A stretch of 64,000 bases of DNA from Sphingobium amiense (GCF_003967075.1 NZ_AP018664.1:2294001-2358000); one strand, 5' to 3'; counted from the first letter of the stretch, positions 26,179 through 36,411 are shown. Numbers and translations are program-made. Notes: generated by a model from the sequence alone, not told the origin.

Positions 26179-27013
26179 GCGCGCCGATCAGCGGCCAGCG
26201 CCGCTGCCATGGCCGGATCGCGATCTGCGTCCCGGCATGACGGTTGATCTTCCACGCCAGATAGTCGATCCCGCCCGCATAGGTGAAGCTGGCCTTCGCC
26301 AGCCGGACGACGGACAGCCATTTGCCCCGCCGCTGGAGCCTGCGCCATTGCGCGGCGGCATCGTCCGGCGGCGGGGGCAGGCCATCGGCGAGCGCCGCCT
26401 CCCCGAAGCGGCGGTAGCGGTCCGGATCGGCATCGACGATGGAAAGCGAGCGCCCCTTCCGCTCGGCGCGCAGTTCGGCACTGTAGGTCTGCGCGAAACC
26501 GGCCTGCCAGAGCGCCAGCACATCCCCCTCCCCATCCGCCATCGGCCGGGCCAGCGACAGCAGCGTCGGCGCGGCCTGCGCCACGGCGGCGACGGCGCGC
26601 TGACGGGCGAGATCGTCCGCGGCCCAGAGCAGGCGCGAAGGCTGGGCGAAGCGCGCCCACACCGACACATTGTCCGCCGCCGGGCTGTTGAGCCGCGTGA
26701 AGTCGGCTTCGGACAGGACCGCATATTTGGCGATCAGACCCTGATGTTCGAACGGAAAGACATTGGGCGGGATCAGCCGGTTGGCGCGCGCAAGCCAGCT
26801 CTTGCCATAGGCGGCGGGATAGTCGGACACGATCAGGTAGAAATCGAGCATCAGCCCGTCGAGATGGGCTTCGCGCAGGCAGGAGCCGTAGAAGAGCACC
26901 GCCCGCGCCGCCTGCGGATATTGTGCCGCAAGCGCGCCCGCCATCGCGGCGGCGCGCGGGTCTGCCGGTGCGGAAAGTTCGGCGGCGACCAGATCGGAAA
27001 GACGCGACGGCAT
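26135..27013 (-). CDS. Nucleotidyltransferase-fold protein, Tam41/Mmp37-like
   Basis: 292 aa. The N-terminal third has AVLFYGSCLREAHLDGLMLDFYLIVSDYP (about 38-66), a nucleotidyltransferase signature (GS followed by an acidic pair), then IAKYAVLSEADFTRL and ARFAQPSRLLWA, which I align by eye to the mitochondrial CDP-diacylglycerol synthase Tam41 (IKYGVIS and GRLQKPV blocks). Tam41 makes CDP-DAG from phosphatidate and CTP. This assignment rests on short motifs only. It lies 41 bp downstream of the P450 gene in the same direction and overlaps the convergent histidine kinase gene. Confidence 0.5.
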   Translation of the reverse strand: MPSRLSDLVAAELSAPADPRAAAMAGALAAQYPQAARAVLFYGSCLREAHLDGLMLDFYLIVSDYPAAYGKSWLARANRLIPPNVFPFEHQGLIAKYAVLSEADFTRLNSPAADNVSVWARFAQPSRLLWAADDLARQRAVAAVAQAAPTLLSLARPMADGEGDVLALWQAGFAQTYSAELRAERKGRSLSIVDADPDRYRRFGEAALADGLPPPPDDAAAQWRRLQRRGKWLSVVRLAKASFTYAGGIDYLAWKINRHAGTQIAIRPWQRRWPLIGALTLLPRLLRGGAIR

Positions 27014-27054
27014 GCCTCGCCCTATCGCGGCGCGCGCGCGAAATGAAGCGGCTT

Positions 27055-28260
27055 TCAGTCCCAGCGCAGCGGCAGATGCGTGCACGCTCCGACATTGCCG
27101 CCCTTCATCCGCACAGGCGCGGCGGCGTCGAGGCGGAAAGGCGGAATGTCCGCGAGCCATTCCTCCAGAAAGACGATCATCTCCATCCGCGCCAGCCCTG
27201 CCCCGACGCACCGGTGCGCGCCCGCACCCATGGTCGTGTGACGGGCGGCATTGAGGCGACGGTCGAATCGGACTTCATGCGGCGCGTCGAAACTGGCGGC
27301 GTCGAGATTGTGGAGGATGCCGGGGAGATAGACGATGTCGCCCCGCTTCAGCGCCACCCCGTCGACCGCCATATCCTCCACCACATTGCGGCTGACCGAT
27401 ACGGTCGGATAGCGGCGCATCAGTTCGTCGGCGGCATCGGGGATCAGCGCCGGATCGGCGCGCAGCGCAGCCTGATCGTCCGCATGGCGCGCCAGATGCA
27501 GCGCCGCCATGCCGACCGCGGCCACCACCGTGTCGAGGCCGCCGAACAGCAGGTTGCGGCACATCCGGCGTGCCTCGTCCAGCGTCCACGGCCTGCCCGC
27601 GACCGGTTCGGCGAGAATGCGGCTGAACAGATCGTCGCCCGGATGGGCCATGCGCTGTGCGATATAGGGCGCCAGATAATCATCGGCCGCGTCGCGCAAC
27701 TGCTCGACGGTCATCGTGCCGTCCGGGCGGGTCAGTTGTGCGCCCAGTGCCCGCAGGCGGGGGCGATCCTCCAGCGGCACGTCGATCAGCGTCAGAAAGA
27801 TGTGCAGCGGCAGGATTTCCGCGAAGTCGGCCATGAACTCGCACCCGCCGCGCGGGGCAAGGCCGGCGATCAACTCCCGCGCCACCGCCCGCACCTTCGG
27901 TTCCATCGCGACGATATGCCGCGAAGCGAAACCTTTCATGACGGCGTTGCGATAGCTCTGATGCTCGGGCGGGTCCTGTTGCAGGGGGATGAAGCGCATG
28001 ACATCCCCCAGTCCCGGCGTGACGGCGAGCACTTCGCTCGACAGGCGGCGGTTATCGGCCCAAAGATCGCGCACGAGCGCACCGCGCGTGGCGATCCAGT
28101 GGCCGCCATTGGCGCGCGTCCAGACGATGCCCGGACCGTCGGGCGTGGCGAGCGCCTCCCATGCGGCGAAATAATCCTGCTCGACGCCCGGCGGGTTGAA
28201 GATGTCGAAATCGACGATCCGATCCGCCGGAACATGCGCGGGCGCTTCGGCAAATAGCAT
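27055..28260 (-). CDS. Cytochrome P450
   Basis: 401 aa, soluble bacterial class I size. The heme-cysteine loop is MGAGAHRCVGAG with Cys351 (Met in place of the usual first Phe), the I-helix has GGLDTV at 240-245, and the K-helix ExxR is E279-x-x-R282. The substrate is unknown. ATG 28260 is preceded by GGAGGGGAGAG; the more upstream ATG 28275 would place that ribosome binding site inside the gene. No ferredoxin gene is adjacent. It precedes the Tam41-like gene. Confidence 0.93.
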   Translation of the reverse strand: MLFAEAPAHVPADRIVDFDIFNPPGVEQDYFAAWEALATPDGPGIVWTRANGGHWIATRGALVRDLWADNRRLSSEVLAVTPGLGDVMRFIPLQQDPPEHQSYRNAVMKGFASRHIVAMEPKVRAVARELIAGLAPRGGCEFMADFAEILPLHIFLTLIDVPLEDRPRLRALGAQLTRPDGTMTVEQLRDAADDYLAPYIAQRMAHPGDDLFSRILAEPVAGRPWTLDEARRMCRNLLFGGLDTVVAAVGMAALHLARHADDQAALRADPALIPDAADELMRRYPTVSVSRNVVEDMAVDGVALKRGDIVYLPGILHNLDAASFDAPHEVRFDRRLNAARHTTMGAGAHRCVGAGLARMEMIVFLEEWLADIPPFRLDAAAPVRMKGGNVGACTHLPLRWD

Positions 28261-28382
28261 CGCTCTCCCCTCCATCTGCTGCGCCAGGTTAGAGCGCCGC
28301 GAGGGGAGAGGAAGCTGCCATTTTCGCCAGCTATCCGGTACGGCCGGGGCAGCGAGCCTTCGCCCGCAGCCCCGTCTTCACC

Positions 28383-29957
28383 CTATTCCGCGGCCTGCGC
28401 GACGTCCGCTTCGGTCCAGCTCAGCACCGGCTTGCGCGCGGCGAGCGTTTCGTCGAGGCGGCGGCGGGGGGCGTGATAGGGTGCGCCCTTCAAGGCTTCG
28501 TCTCCGGCCTTCGCCCGCTCGGCGAGGCTGCGCAGCGCCATGATGAACTGGTCGAGCGCGGCCTTGCTCTCGGTCTCGGTCGGTTCGACCAGCATCGCGC
28601 CGTGGACGACCAGGGGGAAATACATGGTCATCGGGTGGAAGCCTTCGTCGATCAGCCCCTTGGCGATGTCGAGCGTGGTGAAGCCTTCGGCCAGCCCCTT
28701 GTCGCTGAACAGCGCCTCATGCATGCAGGGACCGCTGTGACCGAACGGCGCGTCGAGCACGTCGTCCAGGCTGCGCAGCACATAGTTGGCGTTGAGGACG
28801 GCGTCCTCCGCCACCTGCCGCAGGCCGTCCGCGCCGTGGGAGAGGATATAGGTCAGCGCGCGGGTGAACATGCCCATCTGGCCGTGGAAGGCGCACATGC
28901 GGCCGAAGCTCTGCGGCATTTCCTCGCCGACATTATCCTCTTCGATCAGGTGGATCGTGCCGTCCGCCATGCGCGCGGTGTAGGGGAGCGGGCCAAAGGG
29001 CGCGAGCGCCTCGGACAACACCACCGGGCCGGAGCCGGGTCCGCCGCCGCCATGAGGGGTCGAGAAGGTCTTGTGCAGATTGATGTGCATGGCGTCGACG
29101 CCAAGGTCGCCGGGGCGCACGCGCCCGACGATGGCGTTGAAGTTCGCGCCGTCGCAATAGACGAAGGCTCCCGCCGCGTGGACCGCGTCGGAAATCACCT
29201 TCATGTCGCGTTCGAACAGGCCGCAGGTGTTGGGATTGGTAATCATCACCGCCGCGACGTCCGGACCGAGCCGGGCCTTGAGCGCTTCAAGATCGACGCG
29301 GCCGTCCGGGGTGGCGGGAATATCCTCCACCTTGTAACCGCAGAAGGCGGCGGTGGCGGGATTGGTGCCGTGCGCACTTTCGGGCACCAGCACCACCTGC
29401 CGCGCGTCGCCCCGCGCTTCCAGCGCCGCGCGGATGCAGAGCAGGCCGCACAGTTCACCGTGCGCGCCCGCCTTGGGCGTCATGGCGACACCGTGCATGC
29501 CGGTCAGCCTGATGAGCCAGATGGCGAGTTCATTGATGACGGCAAGCGCGCCCTGCACCGTCGATTGCGGTTGCAGCGGGTGGATGTCCGCGAACCCCGG
29601 AAGCCGCGCCATCTTCTCGTTGAGGCGCGGGTTGTGCTTCATGGTGCACGACCCGAGCGGGAAGAGGCCAAGGTCAATGGCGTAATTCTGGCGGCTGAGG
29701 CGGGTGTAGTGGCGCACCGTCTCCTGCTCAGACAGGCCGGGCAGGCCGATGCTGTCGACGCGGGCGAGACTCCCGAGACGGCTGGCGACCTGGGGCGTAT
29801 CGGCGAAATCGACGCCGGTGGTGTCGGTCGAGCCGATCTCGAAGATCAGCTTTTCCTCCAGCATCAGCGCGCGGTTTCCGGTGGCGGTGGCGGGAGCCAT
29901 ATGCGCTTCCTTGACGGGTTCGGGCGCGGTCGGGCGGCCTTCCTTGAGCATGGTCAT
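28383..29957 (-). CDS. gcvPB: Glycine decarboxylase subunit 2 (P-protein beta)
   Basis: 524 aa. It is the C-terminal half of the split P-protein; with GcvPA it decarboxylates glycine and passes the aminomethyl group to lipoylated GcvH. The PLP lysine is Lys296 in [18 protein letters not shown], and [15 protein letters not shown] is at about 100-114. ATG 29957 overlaps the gcvPA stop as ATGA, and AGGAGG lies 7 bases upstream. It is the last gene of the riboswitch-controlled gcv operon. Confidence 0.97.
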   Translation of the reverse strand: MTMLKEGRPTAPEPVKEAHMAPATATGNRALMLEEKLIFEIGSTDTTGVDFADTPQVASRLGSLARVDSIGLPGLSEQETVRHYTRLSRQNYAIDLGLFPLGSCTMKHNPRLNEKMARLPGFADIHPLQPQSTVQGALAVINELAIWLIRLTGMHGVAMTPKAGAHGELCGLLCIRAALEARGDARQVVLVPESAHGTNPATAAFCGYKVEDIPATPDGRVDLEALKARLGPDVAAVMITNPNTCGLFERDMKVISDAVHAAGAFVYCDGANFNAIVGRVRPGDLGVDAMHINLHKTFSTPHGGGGPGSGPVVLSEALAPFGPLPYTARMADGTIHLIEEDNVGEEMPQSFGRMCAFHGQMGMFTRALTYILSHGADGLRQVAEDAVLNANYVLRSLDDVLDAPFGHSGPCMHEALFSDKGLAEGFTTLDIAKGLIDEGFHPMTMYFPLVVHGAMLVEPTETESKAALDQFIMALRSLAERAKAGDEALKGAPYHAPRRRLDETLAARKPVLSWTEADVAQAAE

Positions 29958-31312
29958 GCCAGTTCCTCCTGCAGCGCAGCAGCGAGCGCTTCGATGTCCT
30001 CGGGCGTCGTGGTTTCGGTGACGGCGACGACGAGGCCGTTGCCGACGGCGGTCGAATTGGGGAACAGACGGCCGAGCGACACGCCCGCCAGCACGCCCCG
30101 GTCGGCAAGGTTGCGCACCGTCTCGCGCGCGTCCTTCGTCAGCACCAGCGTAAATTCGTTGAAGAAGCTGTCGTTGAGCAGCGTGACGCCCGGCACCTGC
30201 GCCAGTTGATCCGCGGCCTGAACCGCGAGCGCATGGTTGAGGCCCGCCAGTTCGCGCAGCCCCCTTTCACCGAGCAGCGTCATATGGATGCTGAAGGCAA
30301 GCGCACACAGGCCCGAATTGGTGCAGATGTTCGAAGTCGCCTTTTCGCGGCGGATATGCTGTTCGCGGGTCGAAAGGGTCAGCACGAAACCGCGCTTGCC
30401 CGCCGCGTCGACGGTTTCGCCGCACAGACGGCCCGGCATCTGGCGGACATATTTCTGCTTGCACGCAAAGAGGCCGAGATAAGGCCCACCGAATTGCAGA
30501 CCGACGCCGATCGACTGACCTTCGCCCACGACGATGTCCGCGCCCATATGGCCCGGCGCTTTGATCGCGCCCAGCGCAACGGGTTCGGTCACGACCGCGA
30601 CCAGCAGCGCGCCCGCCGCATGGGCGGCGTCGGCGAGCGGGGTCAGGTCGGCGATGCGGCCCAATATGTCGGGATACTGCACGACGACGCAGCTTGTGTC
30701 CCGGTCGATGGCGGCGATCAGCGCGTCGATGTCGGTCGCGGCTTCCAGCGTCGGGTCTTCGTGCACCAGCGCGTCGCCGGTGAACTTCGCCATAGTCTGC
30801 GCGACCGAGACATAATGCGGATGCAGGCCCGACGAGAGCAGCGCCTTGCCGCGCTTCGTGATGCGGCGGGCCATAACAATGGCTTCCCAGCAGGCGGTCG
30901 AGCCGTCATACATCGACGCATTGGCCACATCGCAGCCCAGCAGGCGTGCAACCTGCGTCTGGAATTCGAACAGCACCTGAAGCGTGCCCTGCGCGATTTC
31001 CGGCTGATAGGGGGTGTAGGCGGTCAGGAACTCGCCGCGCTGGATCAGATGATCGACGCTGGCGGGAACATGGTGGCGATAGGCGCCTGCGCCCAGGAAG
31101 AAGGGCGCTTCCCCCGCCGACAGATTCTGCCGCGCCAGAGCGCTCATATGGCGTTCGACGGCCAGTTCGCTGGCATGGAGCGGCAGTCCCTCTATCGGAC
31201 CGGACAGCCGCGCCTCGGCGGGCACGTCCACGAACAGATCGTCGATGGAGGACGCGCCGACGACGGAGAGCATCTCCTGCCGGTCGCTGTCGGTAAGGGG
31301 TAGGTAGCGCAT
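29954..31312 (-). CDS. gcvPA: Glycine decarboxylase subunit 1 (P-protein alpha)
   Basis: 452 aa. It is the N-terminal half of the split P-protein. Diagnostic segments are [20 protein letters not shown] at the start, [43 protein letters not shown], and [20 protein letters not shown] lies 6 bases upstream of ATG 31312. A palindromic repeat separates it from gcvH. It is coupled to gcvPB by a 4-nt overlap. Confidence 0.97.
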   Translation of the reverse strand: MRYLPLTDSDRQEMLSVVGASSIDDLFVDVPAEARLSGPIEGLPLHASELAVERHMSALARQNLSAGEAPFFLGAGAYRHHVPASVDHLIQRGEFLTAYTPYQPEIAQGTLQVLFEFQTQVARLLGCDVANASMYDGSTACWEAIVMARRITKRGKALLSSGLHPHYVSVAQTMAKFTGDALVHEDPTLEAATDIDALIAAIDRDTSCVVVQYPDILGRIADLTPLADAAHAAGALLVAVVTEPVALGAIKAPGHMGADIVVGEGQSIGVGLQFGGPYLGLFACKQKYVRQMPGRLCGETVDAAGKRGFVLTLSTREQHIRREKATSNICTNSGLCALAFSIHMTLLGERGLRELAGLNHALAVQAADQLAQVPGVTLLNDSFFNEFTLVLTKDARETVRNLADRGVLAGVSLGRLFPNSTAVGNGLVVAVTETTTPEDIEALAAALQEELA

Positions 31313-31328
31313 TTCATTCCTTTCTAAG

Positions 31329-31426
31329 CCCCTCCCCTTCAGGGGAGGGGTTGGGGTGGGGTATGGCCCTATGCGTCGCGCGTTGAGGCAAACCCCACCC
31401 CCGGCCCCTCCCCTGAAGGGGAGGGG
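31329..31426. repeat. Palindromic repeat, family C
   Basis: Outer arms CCCCTCCCCTTCAGGGGAGG at the left and CCCCTCCCCTGAAGGGGAGG at the right are each palindromic, and inner arms TTGGGGTGGGG and CCCCACCCCCGG are inverted. It lies between gcvH and gcvPA inside the operon. The same family is embedded in hrpB at 20903. Confidence 0.7.
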
Positions 31427-31436
31427 AGAATGTCGG

Positions 31437-31808
31437 TCAAAGGCTCGCGACGAACTTCTTGTAGGCGGCTTCGTTCATCAGGCCTTCCAGCTCGCTCGCG
31501 TCGGCGATGCGCAGCTTGAAGAACCAGCCATCCTCTTCCGCGTCGCTGTTCACCAGCGCGGGTTCGTCCTCCAGCGCGCTGTTGGCTTCCACGACTTCGC
31601 CGGAAATGGGGGCGTAGACGTCCGAGGCGGCCTTCACCGATTCGACAACCGCGGCGTCGTCGCCCTTTTCGAAGCTCGTGCCTTCGGCAGGCAGTTCGAC
31701 GAAGACGATGTCGCCCAGTTGCTCCTGCGCGTAATCGGTGATGCCGACCGTGGCGATTTCGCCCTCGACATCAATCCATTCATGTTCGTCGGTGAAATAA
31801 CGGCTCAT
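31437..31808 (-). CDS. gcvH: Glycine cleavage H protein
   Basis: 123 aa. The lipoyl-bearing carrier shuttles the aminomethyl intermediate between the P, T and L proteins. The lipoylated residue is Lys59 in [19 protein letters not shown]. It starts [16 protein letters not shown] at ATG 31808; the earlier in-frame ATG 31829 adds seven unlikely residues. It lies 32 bp after gcvT. Confidence 0.97.
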   Translation of the reverse strand: MSRYFTDEHEWIDVEGEIATVGITDYAQEQLGDIVFVELPAEGTSFEKGDDAAVVESVKAASDVYAPISGEVVEANSALEDEPALVNSDAEEDGWFFKLRIADASELEGLMNEAAYKKFVASL

Positions 31809-31840
31809 ATGGATACTCCCCTTCGGCAAAGATGTGACGG

Positions 31841-32992
31841 TCAGGCCTTGCGGCGATAGCGGTGCGGAACGAACGGCATGGGCGCGACCACGGCGGCGAT
31901 GCGCTTGCCGCGCACCTCGATCTCCAGCGGCGTGCCGATGGCGGCGTGGGGCAGGCTGACCCAGCCCATCGCGACCGGCGCGCCGACGCTGGGCGCGAAG
32001 CCGCCGGAGGTGACTTCGCCCACTTCGACCGATCCGGCATAGATTTTCGCGCCTTCACGCGCGGGCAGGCGGCCCTCGATGGTGAGGCCAACGCGCTTCG
32101 TGCCGGGGCCGTCCGCCAGCTCCTTCATGACGCGGGCGTGGCCGATGAAGCCCCCCTCCTCGCGCCGCCGCTTGCCGATGGCGAAGCCAAGGTCCGCGCC
32201 GATGGTGCTCACGGCGGGCGTCAGGTCGTGGCCATAGAGCGGCAGCCCCGCCTCCAGCCGCAGCGAATCGCGCGCGCCAAGGCCGATCGGTTTCACTTGG
32301 CGGAGAGCGCACAGCGCATCGGCGAGCAAAGTCACATCGTCGGCGGGCACGCTGATCTCGAACCCGTCCTCGCCGGTATAGCCCGACCGGCTGATCCACA
32401 GCGGCACGCCGCGCCACGCGAACAGGCCCGACTGCATGAAGAGAAGATCGGCGGTTTCGGGGATGAGGGTCGAGAGCGCCTCGCCCGCTTCCGGTCCCTG
32501 CAAGGCGAGCAGCGCCTGCTCGTCCATGTGGTTCATCACCACTTCGTCGGGCAGATGCTCGATCATCCAGCCAATGTCGTCATATTTGGTCGCGCCGTTG
32601 ACGACCATGTAGATCGCTGCACCGTCGAACGCGCCGCCGCCGAGCCGCGAGACCATCAGATCGTCGAGAATGCCGCCTTCTTCGTCCAGCAGCATCGAAT
32701 AGCGCTGGCGAAAGGCTTTCAGTCCCTTGATGTCGGCGGGCAGGAGAAGCTCCAGCGCCTCGTCGATGCCCTCGCCGGAGAAAGTAAGCTGGCCCATATG
32801 GCTGACATCGAACAGGCCCGCATGCTCGCGGGTCCACAGATGCTCGGCCATGATGCCTTCATACTGGATCGGCATGTGATAGCCGGCAAAGCCGACCATG
32901 CGCGCACCCTTCGCCCGGTGCCAGCCGTCGAGCGGAAGCTCCTGCAACGGCAGCTCTTCTTCCAGATGGGCGATGTCGTCATTGGCGGTCAT
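31841..32992 (-). CDS. gcvT: Aminomethyltransferase (glycine cleavage T protein)
   Basis: 383 aa. It transfers the methylene group from aminomethyl-GcvH to tetrahydrofolate, releasing ammonia. The segments [36 protein letters not shown] and [19 protein letters not shown] are family hallmarks. ATG 32992 is the first gene start after the glycine riboswitch, about 75 nt downstream of the second aptamer. The open frame upstream of it covers the riboswitch and is not coding. Confidence 0.96.
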   Translation of the reverse strand: MTANDDIAHLEEELPLQELPLDGWHRAKGARMVGFAGYHMPIQYEGIMAEHLWTREHAGLFDVSHMGQLTFSGEGIDEALELLLPADIKGLKAFRQRYSMLLDEEGGILDDLMVSRLGGGAFDGAAIYMVVNGATKYDDIGWMIEHLPDEVVMNHMDEQALLALQGPEAGEALSTLIPETADLLFMQSGLFAWRGVPLWISRSGYTGEDGFEISVPADDVTLLADALCALRQVKPIGLGARDSLRLEAGLPLYGHDLTPAVSTIGADLGFAIGKRRREEGGFIGHARVMKELADGPGTKRVGLTIEGRLPAREGAKIYAGSVEVGEVTSGGFAPSVGAPVAMGWVSLPHAAIGTPLEIEVRGKRIAAVVAPMPFVPHRYRRKA

Positions 32993-33067
32993 GAGAGGCC
33001 GGCCTTTCCGTGAGAGGTCGTGTGGCGACAGGGATAGCCTGCCCTCAATGCGGGCAAGATCGCTGCC

Positions 33068-33266
33068 ACCCCCTCTGTCACGGAACCTGAGAGCTTTGAC
33101 CAGCGGTCGCGGGACCGGATGGCTTACCCCTTCGGTGGGACGGTGTTGCGCCGTCCGCTTTCCAGAGTGCCTTGCGCCCGATGCGGTCCTTTGGCCTGAG
33201 AGATTCCGGGGCGGTTGCTCCTTCGGCGACGGGTCTGGCCTCAAAGGCCGCCCATGCTCTCCCGCA
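33068..33266 (-). promoter_or_regulatory. Tandem glycine riboswitch
   Basis: Two glycine aptamers are visible on the minus strand. The first (about 33266-33182) has GGGAGAGC, then GCCGAAGGAGCAA, then CTCTCAGGCCAAAGGACCGC. The second (about 33180-33068) has CTCTGGAAAGC, then CACCGAAGGGGTAAGCC, then GCTCTCAGGTTCCGTGACAG. A short linker joins them, as in known cooperative tandem switches that turn on gcv operons when glycine is high. It fills most of the 336-bp gap between dgt and gcvT; the rest (33267-33328 and 32993-33067) shows nothing else. Confidence 0.92.
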
Positions 33267-33328
33267 TCGTGCCCGGCGGACGAATCCGCCGGAGACGCCT
33301 ATCGCATTGCGGCAAAGGACAGGGCGCG

Positions 33329-34489
33329 TCAATCCGCCAGAACGGGAAGGCCGTAGATTTCCGCGTGGCGCTTTTCGGCGTAGCGGTCGGTCATGCCCGC
33401 GATGAAGTCGGCGATGTGGCGGCTGCGGGACGGCTCCTCCAGCGCGCAATCGTCGCGCCATTCGGGCGGCATCAGCGCTGGGTCGGCCTGATAGGCGCGG
33501 AACAGGTCGGAAACGATGATTCGTGCGCGGTCGGCGGCGGCGAGCTGTTCGGGATGGTGGTAGAGCGTCGCATACATGAAGCGCTTGAGCACCCGTTCCT
33601 GCTCGGCCAGTTCGGGCGAGAAGCCGACGAGCGTGCGTCCCAGCGCGCGGACATCCTCGACCGTCTCGATCCGCGACTCTGCGATGGCGCGGCGGGTCGT
33701 GGCGATAAGGTCGTTGGCCATCACGCCGATCTGTTCGCGCACCAGTTCGCGCAGCAGCCGGTCCTGCGGCACATCGGGATAGCGCGCCCGCACCCGGTCC
33801 CAGCAGCTTCGCACCAGCGGCACTTCAAGCAGTTGTTCGAGCGCAAGCAGCCCGGCGCGCAGGCCATCGTCAATGTCGTGATTATCGTAAGCGATGTCGT
33901 CGGAAATGGCGGCCAACTGCGCCTCCAGCGAGGCGTGGCTGGCAAGGTCAAGCGGGTAGAGCGCGTCGATTTCGCGCATCGCCCAGCCGGGACGGGTGAC
34001 GGGGCCATTATGCTTCGCCAGCCCCTCAAGCATCTCCCAACTGAGGTTCAGCCCCCGGAACAGCGGATAGGGACTTTCCAGCAGCATCAGCGTGCGCAGC
34101 GTGTGGGCATTGTGGTCGAAGCCGCCATGCGCCTCCAGCGCGACTTCCAGCGCATCTTCGCCTGCATGGCCGAAGGGCGGATGGCCGATGTCGTGGGCGA
34201 GGCAGAGCGCTTCGGTCAGATCCTCGTTGAGGCCGAGCGTGCGCGCGGTGGTGCGGCCGATCTGCGCGACTTCGAGGCTGTGGGTCAGGCGGACGCGGAA
34301 ATGATCGCCGTCGGGGGAAACGAACACCTGCGTCTTGTGGCGCAGGCGGCGGAAGGCGATGGAGTGGATGATACGGTCGCGGTCGCGCTGGAAGATGTCG
34401 CGCGGCCCCCGCGCCTCGCCGCCCGTTTCGGGATGGAGGCGGCCCCGGCTGGCGTCGGGGTGGCAGGCATAGGGCGCGAGGCTGGTCAT
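33329..34489 (-). CDS. dGTPase-like HD-domain phosphohydrolase
   Basis: 386 aa. It belongs to the deoxyguanosinetriphosphate triphosphohydrolase-like family, which hydrolyses dNTPs to nucleoside and tripolyphosphate. HD-domain metal ligands are visible in RVRLTHSLEVAQIGR (His70) and CLAHDIGHPPFGHAGE (His99-Asp100), with the third metal-site Asp in AAISDDIAYDNHD. The N-terminal segment RDIFQRDRDRIIHSIAFRRLRHKTQVF is typical. It starts 9 bp after the SPOR-protein stop, so the two form an operon. Confidence 0.93.
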   Translation of the reverse strand: MTSLAPYACHPDASRGRLHPETGGEARGPRDIFQRDRDRIIHSIAFRRLRHKTQVFVSPDGDHFRVRLTHSLEVAQIGRTTARTLGLNEDLTEALCLAHDIGHPPFGHAGEDALEVALEAHGGFDHNAHTLRTLMLLESPYPLFRGLNLSWEMLEGLAKHNGPVTRPGWAMREIDALYPLDLASHASLEAQLAAISDDIAYDNHDIDDGLRAGLLALEQLLEVPLVRSCWDRVRARYPDVPQDRLLRELVREQIGVMANDLIATTRRAIAESRIETVEDVRALGRTLVGFSPELAEQERVLKRFMYATLYHHPEQLAAADRARIIVSDLFRAYQADPALMPPEWRDDCALEEPSRSRHIADFIAGMTDRYAEKRHAEIYGLPVLAD

Positions 34490-34498
34490 GCCCGCCCC

Positions 34499-36322
34499 TT
34501 ACTCGCCCCCGAGCTTCTCCACCACCTCTCCCGCGTCGCTTTTCCACGCGAACACGTCCGCGCCGTCCGCCTTGAGCTTCGTTTCCAGATCCCTGGCGCG
34601 GGTGAAGCTGCTGAACGGGCCGACGAGCAGCCGGTTAGTGCGGCCCCAGCCCGCGCTCCACGCGTCCTGCGGCGCGAGGGCGGAATATTTGCCGCGCAGC
34701 CGCTTCATGGTGAAGGAAAGCGCGGACTTGCTCTGGCCGACGCCGACCTGAAGCCAGTTGCGCGACGGGTTGGCGGCGAGGCGCTTCTTCTCTTCCGCTT
34801 CTGCCTTGGCCTTCGCATCGGCTTCGGCCTTCGCCTTGGCGGCGGCTTCCTTCTTCGCCTTGTCGGCGGCGGCCTTTGCGGCGGTCTGGCGTTCGGCGCG
34901 GCGCTGCGCCTGAAGCGCGGCGATTTCGTCCAGATTGACGGCGGCGACGCGGGTCTCGCGCTCGGTCTCGGGGACGTCGATGGCGCGGATGATGTCGGCG
35001 AGCGTGCGCGTGGCTTCGGGATTGGGCAGCGGCACGGAAGACGGCGGCGGCGGTGGCAGCGCGGCGGCGGTCTGGACGGGCGTGGGCGCGGCTGCGGCGG
35101 GCGAGAGCGTTTCGAAGCCGGGCGCGGGCGGTCCCTGAACCGGCGCACTGCCCGAAGCGGCGGCCTGACGCACAGGCGCGGGCTGCGGCGCTGGCGTGGC
35201 GGCGGACGGAAGCGATTGGGTAACGGGCGTCGCAGCAGGCGCCTGCGTTGCGGGCGCGGGCGTGGCGAGCGGGATGGACTGGCGTGCGGGCGCCGGGGTC
35301 GGTTGCACGGCGCGCGGGACGGACGGCTGCGCGCTTTGCGCCTGCGCCAGTTGCGGCTGAGAGGGCCGCGTCGTCGGCTGTACCGGGCGCGTCGCCTGCG
35401 CGCTGGCGAGGCGCTGGGCTTCGCGGGCCTGACGGCGCTGCTCCGCGCGGGTGAGCGCCTTGGGCTGCGGGGTGGCGGCGGCAACCGTCGTCGCAGCAGC
35501 GGCGGGCGGGCGCGAACCGACGACGATACCGGGCGCGGGCGGGGTCGGCACGATGGCGGCGATGCTTGTCCCCACCTGCTGCGGGAAATGGCCGAAATGT
35601 ACCGCCGCCGCCTTCTGCGCGGCGGTCAGATAGGGCATTTTCTGCATATAGGGCGTGATCGCCGTCGCGAGCTGTTCGGGCATGGTCTGGAGCGCGACCT
35701 TGCGCGCGTCCGTCTGCCTGTTGTTCATCGCGTAGATGAACGCGCGGTATCGCCACGCGGCGCGGTCGCTTTTGTAGAGCAGCGGGTCCAGCACCTTGTC
35801 CGCCGCCTCCACCTGCCCCGATATGCCGAGCGATGCGGCGTAGCGGCGGATCAGTTCCTCATCCTGCGGCGTGCGGGCGAGAGCAGCCTGATAGTCGCGC
35901 TGCGCCCCTGCCTGATCGCCGGTCATGTCACGGGCAAGACCCCGGTCGGACAGGAGATCGGCTTCGGGATAGCCGAGCCGCGCCGCCTCGTTGAACTGGC
36001 GGAGCGCTTCGACGGGATTCTGGAGCTTGAGCATCACCCGGCCCAGCCCGGCCTTGACCCGCCCGTTATTGCCCTGCACCGCTTCGGCGCGGGCGAAGAA
36101 ACCGGCGGCGGCGCGCGGATCGTCGAGCGCCAATGCCGCTTCGCCCGCGCCAATCAGCGCGCTCATGTCGCGCGGGTTGGACGCGAGGCGGGCGAGATGG
36201 CTGTTGAGGTCGGCCGCGCCGAGGGGGCGGGTGAGCTGCGACTGGTCCGACTGGGCCTGCGCGGCGAAGGGCGCGGCGGCGGCAAGGGCGAGCGCGGAAA
36301 TCAGGTGCGTTATGGGTTTCAC
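34499..36322 (-). CDS. Secreted TPR and SPOR-domain protein
   Basis: 607 aa with a signal peptide (MKPITHLISALALAAAAPFAAQAQ). TPR-like helical repeats cover about 35-225, followed by a proline/alanine-rich linker (about 255-440), a lysine/alanine-rich coiled coil (about 460-510) and a C-terminal SPOR domain (about 515-600, RNWLQVGVGQSKSALSFTMKRLRGKY). SPOR domains bind denuded septal peptidoglycan, fitting its place downstream of ftsZ. The start is GTG 36322, with AAGGGCCGGA upstream. The specific role is not known. Confidence 0.85.
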   Translation of the reverse strand: MKPITHLISALALAAAAPFAAQAQSDQSQLTRPLGAADLNSHLARLASNPRDMSALIGAGEAALALDDPRAAAGFFARAEAVQGNNGRVKAGLGRVMLKLQNPVEALRQFNEAARLGYPEADLLSDRGLARDMTGDQAGAQRDYQAALARTPQDEELIRRYAASLGISGQVEAADKVLDPLLYKSDRAAWRYRAFIYAMNNRQTDARKVALQTMPEQLATAITPYMQKMPYLTAAQKAAAVHFGHFPQQVGTSIAAIVPTPPAPGIVVGSRPPAAAATTVAAATPQPKALTRAEQRRQAREAQRLASAQATRPVQPTTRPSQPQLAQAQSAQPSVPRAVQPTPAPARQSIPLATPAPATQAPAATPVTQSLPSAATPAPQPAPVRQAAASGSAPVQGPPAPGFETLSPAAAAPTPVQTAAALPPPPPSSVPLPNPEATRTLADIIRAIDVPETERETRVAAVNLDEIAALQAQRRAERQTAAKAAADKAKKEAAAKAKAEADAKAKAEAEEKKRLAANPSRNWLQVGVGQSKSALSFTMKRLRGKYSALAPQDAWSAGWGRTNRLLVGPFSSFTRARDLETKLKADGADVFAWKSDAGEVVEKLGGE

Positions 36323-36370
36323 GTCCGGCCCTTAACCACAATGCTGCTGAACGGGGAATGGCTGCTCATG

Positions 36371-36411
36371 AAAAAGCGCGCCGGACCGCCTTGGACGGTC
36401 GGTGGCGCGCT
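36371..36411 (-). terminator. Intrinsic terminator after ftsZ
   Basis: On the minus strand AGCGCGCC (36411-36404) pairs with GGCGCGCT (36382-36375), with an inner GACCG/CGGTC stem, followed by TTTTTC. It closes the dcw transcript 30 bp after the ftsZ stop. Confidence 0.85.
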
